A stretch of DNA of 14,174 nucleotides from Deltaproteobacteria bacterium (GTDB lineage Bacteria; Desulfobacterota; Desulfobacteria; Desulfobacterales; UBA11574). Position 1 is the first letter of the stretch, and every line of letters starts with the position of its first letter. This document shows, in pieces, positions 5,958 to 12,397 of this stretch. The position numbers and the translations under genes were made by a program. Under the pieces are notes generated by a model that was not told where the DNA came from, made no database searches, and saw only the letters and a program-made list of their open reading frames with translations. The DNA is taken from assembly GCA_019314155.1 (NCBI GenBank), contig JAFCZV010000026.1, positions 1-14,174 of the forward strand, given 5' to 3'.

Positions 5958-6586
5958 TGGGTGCCTTCTTTATCTCCGCCGTTGGGGTTGACCAGTTTTT
6001 CATAAACGATTTCAAGACTGGTTGCATATTTTTCAATGGCAAGGGTGGCGTTTTCAACCCGTGAGTTAAAGTAATTGTAAGGGAACACCGAAAAAATGGC
6101 GATCCCGAGTCCGGATGCCGTTGTGATCAATGCTTGAGCGATTCCGGCGGTTACGGCCTCCGGGTGTTCAATGCCTGTGGCCCCCAGCACTTCAAAAGAA
6201 AGAATGATCCCGATGACGGTACCGAAAATACCCAGGAGCGGGGCCACGGTAATCATCGTGTCGATTACGCCCATATATTTCTGCATCCGTTTGATCTCTT
6301 CGGCGGCTGCAGCCTCCATGGCTTTAACCATGGAAAACTCCCGATGAAGAATTCCGGTGATCAGAATTTTGATGATATAGTCCTTCGAACTTTGGGTCTT
6401 TAGTCTTATGGATTCCCAGTCACCAGAGCGGCACAGTTCAAGGATCTCATCGAGCAGCGCCTTGTCTCTGCTCATATCCATTCCGATCCAAAAGAGAATT
6501 CGTTCGATAATCACTGCCATCACAATAATAGAGCAGGCCAGCAAAGGATACATGACCGGTCCGCCGCTGATAAATATGTCCAGCAT
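5954..6586 (-). CDS. exbB: ExbB/MotA/TolQ-family proton channel protein
   Basis: Forms the proton-conducting inner-membrane complex with ExbD that powers TonB. It has 210 residues and three predicted membrane segments: MYPLLACSIIVMAVIIERIL near residues 12-31, one around the family signature VAPLLGIFGTVIGIILSF, and a third in AGIAQALITTASGLGIAIFSVF. The large cytoplasmic loop between the first two is the usual arrangement. It starts 18 bp after the receptor gene stop, with AGGAG a few bases before the ATG, and overlaps exbD by 4 bp. It is part of the same transcript as the B12-type receptor. Confidence 0.94.
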   Translation of the reverse strand: MLDIFISGGPVMYPLLACSIIVMAVIIERILFWIGMDMSRDKALLDEILELCRSGDWESIRLKTQSSKDYIIKILITGILHREFSMVKAMEAAAAEEIKRMQKYMGVIDTMITVAPLLGIFGTVIGIILSFEVLGATGIEHPEAVTAGIAQALITTASGLGIAIFSVFPYNYFNSRVENATLAIEKYATSLEIVYEKLVNPNGGDKEGTQ

Positions 6587-6604
6587 AATTTCTCCTATTT
6601 ACGG

Positions 6605-8614
6605 TTAAAATTCGACCGAAACTCCGGCAAGAAAGTTGATCTTTGGCGAAGGATAAAAAGCCTCCTCCCAAGGAGAACTAAACGTGCTAAGGACGCCGTA
6701 TTCCGAATATTCCTCATTGGTTAAATTGTTGATATTTAAAAAGGCGGTTATATTTTTCCAGCGATACTTTAATTTTGTGTTCAGAACGAAATAATCATCC
6801 TGCTCATCAAAGGCATTTGCAAAATCACTCACAAACGGTCGTTCGCCCACCCAGAACCCGTTTACATTCAGAGAAAAGCCATACCCCAGAGAAAACAATG
6901 TGTCTAAGGTCGCTTTGTGTCTGGCGACGTTGGGGAATTTACTTCCATCATAACTGCCGCCGATTATTTCTGCATCCGTATAGGTATAACTCCCGCTTAA
7001 TGTTACTTTTTCATAGACCTTGCTAAGAACAACTTCCACGCCGTCCCGCCGGGTTTTTCCGTCCAGATTCACATTGGCGCCAAAGTATCCGCTGGCCGGG
7101 TCGTAAAGAATTTCATCTTTTGTATCGATGTAAAAGAGATTTACATTTGCAAACAGGCTGGGTGTGAAATAATACCGGACACCGAGTTCATAATCGTCGG
7201 AGGTTTGGGGAATCAGATCTGTATTTATGGTATTTGTATAAAAGTTGAACAATTCATCCAGGACCGGATATCTGAAGCTGTGTGAAAAACTGAAATAGGC
7301 ATACGATTTTTTATAAAAATTGTAATTGATACCTGCCGTGTAAAGATTTTCACTCATTTCAGTGGAATCAGGCGTGCTGGGCTTAAATTTGAATTTTGCC
7401 TTATCATACCGATATCCACCGGAAATGGCAAGATTGTCCAAAAGGTAGATTTCGTCATGAACGTAAAACCCGTAATTTTCCTTTTCCAGTTCAAAAATAC
7501 CCACATCCGGATACCCCAGGTACATGGTTGTGTTGGTGATGTCTTCGGCAGCATTCTCAAAATCGAAACCAAAAGTTAAACTGTTGTTGAATCCTTTTAT
7601 CTTTTCTTTGAAAATAAACTGGGGGGAAAGTGCAATGGTTTCAATGTCTGTATCACCTTCATAGGTTCCTCCGGAAAAGGAGCTAAAGAACAATGAACTT
7701 CTGTTTCTAAAAGAAAAATCGATTTTAAACAGACTGTCATTCAAGAAGAATATCTCCGGCGCCAGTTTTACATAGTAATCCTCAACGTCAGCAAAATCGT
7801 CCGGATGCAATGTGTCCGTTCTCGATACGCCCTGTTCGAAATCGCTCTTTTTAATGGCTCCGGGTAAGCCGGTGTCGTCTTTATGATAGCCGCCGCTCAA
7901 GCTAACTTTCATCCGGTCACCCACATAATACCCCAGATCGGCACCTATATCCCCGGCTTTGGTGTCGCTGTTATCCCTGTATCCGTCGGAATTAAGATAA
8001 CTGCCGGATATGTCGTAAGATAAATTGTTTGAAGACCCGCCTATCGAGGCATTCCCCCTGAACGTACTATAACTTCCGCCAGCTATCTCTGCATCTGTCT
8101 TAAATTCTTTTCCTTCTTTAGTGATGATATTGATGACACCCCCTGAAGCATTGTCTCCGTAAAGCACACTTCCTCTTCCGCCCCGGATGACTTCGATTCT
8201 CTCGACTCTGTTCAGAGAAATCAGCGTCCAGTCGCTGCCACTCAGATCCGGGTTGTTGACTCGTCGTCCATCGACCAGAACCAGTGTATTTAATAGTCCG
8301 GTCTCTCCGAAACCTCGCAAATCGACGGTGTAGTTTCGTTGATTTCCGGCAATATCATTGACAAGAATACCGGCTTGGGTTCTCAAAAGATCCGGGATGT
8401 CACGGGCGGTTGAGTTTTTTATATCATTTTCCGTAATAACGGATACATTCGCCGGCACTGACGAAATTTTCTCCGCCTGTCGGGTGGCGGTTACCACCAC
8501 CTCTTCCATTGTTGTTTCGGACGTTTCATCTTTTTTTTCATCTTCCGCCTGACTGAATCCCGGGAGTATTAAAGCGATAAAAATAACCAAACAACCGATC
8601 AATCTGTTCATCAT
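6605..8614 (-). CDS. btuB: TonB-dependent outer-membrane receptor, probably for cobalamin or another corrinoid (BtuB-like)
   Basis: Outer-membrane beta-barrel that imports a bulky ligand using TonB. It has 669 residues. The signal peptide is about 1-23 (cleavage near SQA/EDE). The TonB box is EEVVVTATR at 37-45. A plug domain (about 50-165) contains IPDLLRTQAGI, DLRGFG, LVDGRRVN, RVERIEVIRGGRGSVLYGDNASGGVINI, and the rest is a 22-strand-type barrel of alternating aromatic strands ending in Phe. The B12 assignment rests mainly on the cobalamin riboswitch in its leader. AAGGAGG (8624-8618) is only 3 nt from the ATG at 8614 but 6 nt from the adjacent in-frame ATG at 8611, which may be the used start. 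The downstream genes are exbB, exbD and tonB. No btuC, btuD or btuF lies in the window. Confidence 0.9.
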   Translation of the reverse strand: MMNRLIGCLVIFIALILPGFSQAEDEKKDETSETTMEEVVVTATRQAEKISSVPANVSVITENDIKNSTARDIPDLLRTQAGILVNDIAGNQRNYTVDLRGFGETGLLNTLVLVDGRRVNNPDLSGSDWTLISLNRVERIEVIRGGRGSVLYGDNASGGVINIITKEGKEFKTDAEIAGGSYSTFRGNASIGGSSNNLSYDISGSYLNSDGYRDNSDTKAGDIGADLGYYVGDRMKVSLSGGYHKDDTGLPGAIKKSDFEQGVSRTDTLHPDDFADVEDYYVKLAPEIFFLNDSLFKIDFSFRNRSSLFFSSFSGGTYEGDTDIETIALSPQFIFKEKIKGFNNSLTFGFDFENAAEDITNTTMYLGYPDVGIFELEKENYGFYVHDEIYLLDNLAISGGYRYDKAKFKFKPSTPDSTEMSENLYTAGINYNFYKKSYAYFSFSHSFRYPVLDELFNFYTNTINTDLIPQTSDDYELGVRYYFTPSLFANVNLFYIDTKDEILYDPASGYFGANVNLDGKTRRDGVEVVLSKVYEKVTLSGSYTYTDAEIIGGSYDGSKFPNVARHKATLDTLFSLGYGFSLNVNGFWVGERPFVSDFANAFDEQDDYFVLNTKLKYRWKNITAFLNINNLTNEEYSEYGVLSTFSSPWEEAFYPSPKINFLAGVSVEF

Positions 8615-8646
8615 TGTCCTCCTTCCCTAAATAGATTTTAATTTAG

Positions 8647-8696
8647 GGTCCGGGGCAAAAAAAAATCCCCGGACCGAATTTAATCGATCCGGGGAT
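8647..8696 (-). terminator. Intrinsic terminator of the receptor-operon riboswitch, with overlapping alternative hairpin
   Basis: On the minus strand, ATCCCCGGA (8696-8688) pairs with TCCGGGGAT (8673-8665), followed by nine T (8665-8657). This is a strong intrinsic terminator between aptamer and gene, the expected expression platform. The 3' arm, extended to GGTCCGGGG (8675-8667), is also perfectly complementary to CCCCGGACC at 8655-8647, just beyond the T-run, so a competing 9-bp hairpin can enclose the U-tract in read-through RNA. Confidence 0.88.
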
Positions 8697-8757
8697 GTCC
8701 CATTTTTATCCTCGAGATCCTTCTGGCAAACCTCAGTCCGCGATAGTTATACCATCT

Positions 8758-8943
8758 GTTCAGACAGGTTTTCTGACTTCCCCGCCCTTTTAGCAGCCTT
8801 CCCATCCAAAGACGAACAGTGGCGCACAAAGGCCAAAAGGGTTCCCTTTACCAAATGTAATTGGAAAAAGGTGGGGTTACAGCGGCGGGCCCGTCCCCGA
8901 TTTTAACGGGGTTCCCTATTAAGCTCAAATCGAGCATCTGAAC
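8758..8943 (-). promoter_or_regulatory. Cobalamin riboswitch aptamer controlling the receptor-exbB-exbD-tonB operon
   Basis: Read on the minus strand, the conserved blocks occur in order. The P1 strand GTTCAGA (8943-8937) pairs with TCTGAAC (8764-8758). Between them come AATAGGGAA, a P3-like CCCCG/CGGGG stem, CCCGCCGCTGTAACCCC, GCCACTG (8823-8817), GGGAAGGC (8803-8796) and a B12 box AGTCAGAAAACCTGTC (8778-8763), slightly diverged from consensus. GCCACTG and GGGAAGGC are 13 nt apart, a normal compact arm. With the downstream terminator, binding of a corrinoid is expected to switch off import when B12 is plentiful. Confidence 0.93.
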
Positions 8944-8954
8944 AAATCCTAAAT

Positions 8955-8984
8955 AATTTAGAATAAATGATCCGGTTACGTCAA
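8955..8984 (-). promoter_or_regulatory. Probable promoter for the receptor operon
   Basis: On the minus strand, TTGACG (8984-8979) and TAAATT (8960-8955) are spaced by 18 bp, a fair sigma-70 match, placing transcription start just upstream of riboswitch P1. The rest of the spacer 8944-9090 holds the cobT end region, including a CACCCC TCT GGGGTG hairpin (9044-9058) that lacks a U-tract. Confidence 0.5.
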
Positions 8985-9090
8985 GAAAATTTTTATTTAA
9001 TATTGAAAAATATGGTCTTCCGGCCGGCCTGTAAGATAGACTTCACCCCTCTGGGGTGGCACCAATGCCGGATCCTCTGGTTTTGCGATG

Positions 9091-10158
9091 TTAGGATTTA
9101 TCTGAAACTCCGGCTTCCTCAAAGGTGAGCACTTCATTAAAAACACAAACCGCGCCTTCCATAATACTCATGGCCAACGTACCGCCGGTTCCTTCACCCA
9201 GGCGCATTCCGAGGTCGAGAATCGGTTCTATACCCAGGTATTTCAACATTACGCCGTGACCGGTTTCTTCAGATCGGTGACCCGCAAAAATATAATCGAT
9301 TACCATGGGGCAAAGGGCATGGGCGATCAAGGCTGAAGCCGTTGAAATGAAGCCGTCGATGACCACCGGGCGGCCATAAAATGCGCCGGCCAGAATACAC
9401 CCCGCAATCCCGCCAATCTCGAAACCGCCCACTTTGGCCAAAACATCCAGCCCGTCATCAGGATCCGGCCGGTTGACCTGAATTCCTTTTACTACCGCCG
9501 CTTGTTTTATTCGAAGGCCTTCGTCGTTCACGCCGGTCCCCCGGCCGACCATCTCTTCAGGAGGAATACCGGTAACCACACATCCAATTGCCGCAGAAGG
9601 GGTGGTGTTGGCGATTCCCATGTCTCCTGTACCCAAAACTTCAAAACCTTTATGAAAAAGATCGGCAGCCAGTCGAAATCCGGTTAAAATCGATTTTTCA
9701 GCATCATCTCGTGACATGGCCGGACCTTGTACAAAGCTGGAAGTTCCTCGGGCAATTTTCCGGACGAACAACCTATCACCGCCGTCCAGTGATGCCGGGT
9801 CCAGCTGGGGGATAATACCCATATCCACCACCCAGACGTCTGCACCAACATGCCGGGATATGGCATTGATTCCTGCACCACCTTTTAAAAATGTCTGTAC
9901 CATCGCACCGGTCACCTCTTGGGGATAAGCACTGACACCTTCACTCGCAACCCCATGATCTCCTGCCATCACCAGAACAGCCTTGCGTTTCACCGAAGGT
10001 TCGAGGGTCTTCTGAATAGCGCAAAGTCGTTCGGAAACTTCATGAAGTCTTCCCAGGGCCCGGGTCGGCATTACCAGCTGAGACGTTCGTTCACGGGCCT
10101 TTTGTATCCAAGTATTGTCCAGTTGTTTGATTCCTTTTAAAATTTCTTCCAATTTCAT
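9091..10158 (-). CDS. cobT: Nicotinate-nucleotide--dimethylbenzimidazole phosphoribosyltransferase
   Basis: Activates the lower-ligand base (dimethylbenzimidazole or a related benzimidazole) to its alpha-ribotide using nicotinate mononucleotide, for nucleotide-loop assembly of cobalamin (cytoplasmic). At 355 residues it matches the family. Diagnostic stretches are MPTRALGRLHEVSERLC, VMAGDHGVASEGVSAYPQEVT, FLKGGAGINAISRHVGADVWVVDMGI, GTGDMGIANTTPSAA, VGRGTGVNDEG and GGFEIGGIAGCILA. The catalytic Glu is Glu322 in the C-terminal RLGEGTGG. The start has AAGGAG eight bases upstream. It is preceded by its own cobalamin riboswitch and terminator and sits upstream of the B12-receptor operon on the same strand, so synthesis or salvage and uptake respond to the same signal. 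The native lower ligand cannot be read from the sequence. Confidence 0.96.
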   Translation of the reverse strand: MKLEEILKGIKQLDNTWIQKARERTSQLVMPTRALGRLHEVSERLCAIQKTLEPSVKRKAVLVMAGDHGVASEGVSAYPQEVTGAMVQTFLKGGAGINAISRHVGADVWVVDMGIIPQLDPASLDGGDRLFVRKIARGTSSFVQGPAMSRDDAEKSILTGFRLAADLFHKGFEVLGTGDMGIANTTPSAAIGCVVTGIPPEEMVGRGTGVNDEGLRIKQAAVVKGIQVNRPDPDDGLDVLAKVGGFEIGGIAGCILAGAFYGRPVVIDGFISTASALIAHALCPMVIDYIFAGHRSEETGHGVMLKYLGIEPILDLGMRLGEGTGGTLAMSIMEGAVCVFNEVLTFEEAGVSDKS

Positions 10159-10181
10159 ATTATTTACTCCTTTTCGTTACC

Positions 10182-10218
10182 AAAAAAAAATCCCCAAGCG
10201 ATAATCGCTCGAGGATTT
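10182..10218 (-). terminator. Intrinsic terminator of the cobT riboswitch
   Basis: On the minus strand, AAATCC (10218-10213) pairs with GGATTT (10193-10188) and AGCGAT with ATCGCT in the inner stem, followed by nine T (10190-10182). It lies just upstream of the cobT ribosome site, the expected position for transcription-terminating control. Confidence 0.85.
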
Positions 10219-10239
10219 GCCATCTCCCCAAAGACAAAA

Positions 10240-10556
10240 CTCAATGGCAGGTCTTCTGACTTTCGGATCGTTCTACTAGCCGCGCCTTCCCATCCCGAGG
10301 CTTGTGTGAAATGTCCCCTTTTGACCAATTTCTGTGTCAGGCTTAGATTTTAATCCTCGAAATACTATTTGTATGTCTACGGTTAAAATCTTCGCTTTCC
10401 TTGAACTTGATAAAAATTGAACACTTTTCACAAGCCTCATTGAATAAATCGGACAGTGGCATATTGCGGCGTTGGTCCCCGATCACAGCGGCGGGTCCGT
10501 ACCGGAATTTCACCGGTTTCCCTATTTGCCCAAGTTTATCATTGGGCACCATTAAG
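10240..10556 (-). promoter_or_regulatory. Cobalamin riboswitch aptamer controlling cobT, with a large structured insertion
   Basis: Minus-strand conserved blocks are as follows. P1 CTTAATGG (10556-10549) pairs with CCATTGAG (10247-10240). A GCCCAA/TTGGGC stem, AATAGGGAA, a CCGGTGAAATTCCGG stem, GACCCGCCGCTGTGATC, GCCACTG (10460-10454), GGGAAGGC (10291-10284) and a near-perfect B12 box AGTCAGAAGACCTGCC (10261-10246) follow. The aptamer is 317 nt against 186 nt for the other switch in this window. The excess lies between GCCACTG and GGGAAGGC: 162 nt here, 13 nt there. That arm begins with a perfect 10-bp helix (10438-10429 with 10306-10297) and contains further nested pairs. Confidence 0.93.
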
Positions 10557-10579
10557 TTGCGTCGTTATTTTTTCCAATT

Positions 10580-10608
10580 CAAATAGATTAACATGGACAC
10601 CTTGTCAA
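10580..10608 (-). promoter_or_regulatory. Probable cobT promoter
   Basis: On the minus strand, TTGACA (10608-10603) and TATTTG (10585-10580) are separated by 17 bp, placing the start of transcription shortly before riboswitch P1. A weaker plus-strand candidate for the divergent transporter, TTGTCA (10602-10607) with ATTAAT 17 bp downstream, uses the same bases, so the two promoters may overlap. Confidence 0.5.
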
Positions 10609-10718
10609 TAATTTTCTATGCTAAATTAATGCAACGACCAGACACGTAGACACCAGAGCGAAGCGGGGGAGTACACCCCGTGAACATTTACCAAATACCT
10701 GCTCCTGAAAGGGACTGT

Positions 10719-11612
10719 ATGCACGAAGATCATCACGAACATACGGATTACAGCCATGCTTTTAAAATCGGCGTGGCGCTTAATGTCGGTTTTATTATTG
10801 TTGAAGTTGTTTTCGGTCTCATGGCTGATTCCCTGGTATTGTTGGCAGATGCGGGACATAATTTAAGTGATGTACTTGGATTAGTATTGGCATGGGGCGC
10901 CGGCTATTTAACCCAACGTGAAGCAACCGATCGACGGACTTACGGCTGGCGAAAAACTTCCATACTTGCGGCATTATTCAATGGAATTATTCTTTTGGTG
11001 GCTATCGGCGGTGTCGGATGGGAGGCTATTCGTCGCTTTAACGACCCTTCCCATGTGGCTGGAGCTACTATTATTTGGGTCGCAGGGATTGGTGTGATTG
11101 TCAATGGCATTACGGCTCTATTATTTATGTCCGGCCGGGAGAGGGACCTGAACATTCGAGGCGCGTTCCTGCATATGGCTGCCGATGCCGGTGTATCGGC
11201 CGGTGTCGTTCTGGCAGGAATCGGGATTATCATAACCGGATGGCAATGGCTTGACTCGGCCTTCAGCCTGCTGATTGTCGTGATTGTTTTTATCGGTACT
11301 TGGGGATTACTCAAGGATTCATTCAATTTAGCCCTTGATGCAGTGCCTAGGCATATTAATACCGAGGAAGTCAAAAATTATCTGTCAGGTCTTCCGGGAG
11401 TAACCCAGGTTCATGATCTACACATATGGGGAATGAGCACAACAGAGGTCGCTCTTACCGCCCATCTTGTGAAGCAAAGCACGGAAGATGACGATTCCCT
11501 AATCGCTGAAATGAAGAAAGAACTTCACAATCGCTTCGGAATCGAGCATATTACCATTCAATGGGAAAGAGGCGAGGAGTTATTCAACTGTGAAGACTCC
11601 TGCGAAATTTGA
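10719..11612 (+). CDS. Cation diffusion facilitator (CzcD/ZitB-type metal exporter)
   Basis: Inner-membrane divalent-metal/proton antiporter, usually for Zn2+ and sometimes Co2+ or Cd2+. From the ATG at 10719 it has 297 residues. A His/Asp-rich cytoplasmic N-terminus (HEDHHEH) precedes six transmembrane segments. Metal-site motifs are DAGHNLSD (Asp44, His47, Asp51) in TM2 and HMAADAG (His152, Asp156) in TM5, giving a Zn-type HxxxD site. The C-terminal cytoplasmic domain has VHDLHIWGMSTTEVALTAHL and ends in a short Cys-containing tail (FNCEDSCEI). GAAAGGGA just upstream supports 10719. An in-frame GTG at 10680 with GGGGGAG before it would add 13 residues and cannot be excluded. It is divergent from cobT; cobalt is a conceivable substrate, but the sequence alone does not decide. 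Confidence 0.92.
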   Translation: MHEDHHEHTDYSHAFKIGVALNVGFIIVEVVFGLMADSLVLLADAGHNLSDVLGLVLAWGAGYLTQREATDRRTYGWRKTSILAALFNGIILLVAIGGVGWEAIRRFNDPSHVAGATIIWVAGIGVIVNGITALLFMSGRERDLNIRGAFLHMAADAGVSAGVVLAGIGIIITGWQWLDSAFSLLIVVIVFIGTWGLLKDSFNLALDAVPRHINTEEVKNYLSGLPGVTQVHDLHIWGMSTTEVALTAHLVKQSTEDDDSLIAEMKKELHNRFGIEHITIQWERGEELFNCEDSCEI

Positions 11613-11635
11613 AATGCTCAATTTCGGTTAAACTC

Positions 11636-11665
11636 AAAGCCCGGCAATTATCCGTGCCGGGCTTT
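11636..11665 (+). terminator. Strong terminator hairpin after the metal transporter
   Basis: AAAGCCCGGCA (11636-11646) and TGCCGGGCTTT (11655-11665) form a perfect 11-bp stem with an 8-nt loop, 23 bp after the transporter stop. The T-run is short (three) on the plus side, with AAA on the other, so it may also serve the convergent minus-strand gene. The rest of 11613-11735 shows nothing else. Confidence 0.75.
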
Positions 11666-11735
11666 GGTCATGACTGACTAACGAGTGGATTGGATGATCT
11701 TTCGATACTCACCATATTGTGAAAGCCGATCCGGT

Positions 11736-12155
11736 TTATCTATTTTCCGGAATCTTAGTAGATAGAGCGCCCACCATATTTTTCATGTCTGTCGGATCTC
11801 CGTTAGGATGAAGCACAATCATAAGCACGGCCCACTTGCCGAAGGGCAATTCGGAAAGGTGGGTTTCATATTTGCCGTTTCCATTGGAGTCCGTTTTAAA
11901 CATATACGGCGGGTTGCCTGCTCCCGTCTCATGTTTTTTGGGTTTCATATTTACAAACCAGACCGTATAAACTTTGCCGGGTTGAAGGCCTTCGGCCTGA
12001 ATGCTCAAGCCGTCTTCGCTAAAAGTGGCTGTTCCGTTTGCGTTTGGGTGAGCCTTGGTCGCCATTAACGGCAGATTCACTGTTGCCCAGGAAAGGGTGC
12101 CGAAGGTCAGCAGACTAAAGACCACCGCCAATATTATTATGTTTTTTGTTTTCAT
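11736..12155 (-). CDS. Secreted protein of unknown function
   Basis: I do not recognise a named family. The 139-residue product has a clear Sec signal peptide (about 1-24, hydrophobic IIILAVVFSLLTFGTL, cleavage likely after SWA). A mature domain of about 115 residues follows, with alternating short hydrophobic and polar stretches that suggest a beta-sandwich. Notable segments are GLQPGKVYTVWFVNMKP, ETGAGNPPYMFKTDSNGNG and FGKWAVLMIVLHPNGDPTDM. There are several His and Met residues but no Cys in the mature part. GAGGGAG precedes the ATG. It stands alone: the transporter terminator lies on one side and about 240 bp of non-coding sequence on the other. A periplasmic or extracellular binding role is possible but not shown. 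Confidence 0.8.
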   Translation of the reverse strand: MKTKNIIILAVVFSLLTFGTLSWATVNLPLMATKAHPNANGTATFSEDGLSIQAEGLQPGKVYTVWFVNMKPKKHETGAGNPPYMFKTDSNGNGKYETHLSELPFGKWAVLMIVLHPNGDPTDMKNMVGALSTKIPENR

Positions 12156-12202
12156 TATTTTTCTCCCTCTTTTTTAACGTCCTGAAACTCCAATTTTTTT
12201 TG

Positions 12203-12232
12203 TTTATAAGAAAAAAGAATTGATATTTACAA
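12203..12232 (-). promoter_or_regulatory. Possible promoter for the secreted protein gene
   Basis: On the minus strand, TTGTAA (12232-12227) and TATAAA (12208-12203) are separated by 18 bp, followed by a leader of about 45 nt to the ATG at 12155. The surrounding DNA is A/T-rich, so chance matches are possible. I see nothing else in the 12156-12397 spacer. Confidence 0.4.
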
Positions 12233-12397
12233 ACCGATAAAGATCTTGAAGCAACGGGTAATGTCTCATCAAGGTTCGATTCGATATCAGTTGTATTATA
12301 GTCGTCTCAAACATGAAGACCTTACATAAAACACCGGACAAATTTCATATCTCCGTCAAAAGCATCTCACAATCAATTTTGGCTTGAAAAATGAAAA

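Noticed and set aside
9044..9058. CACCCC TCT GGGGTG hairpin after cobT as a terminator
   Set aside because: The stem is perfect, but neither strand has a T-run after it. It may be a structural end of the transcript, not a canonical intrinsic terminator.
10343..10552. 69-codon minus-strand open frame upstream of cobT
   Set aside because: It overlaps the cobalamin riboswitch aptamer and its insertion; the conserved RNA blocks explain the sequence better than coding.
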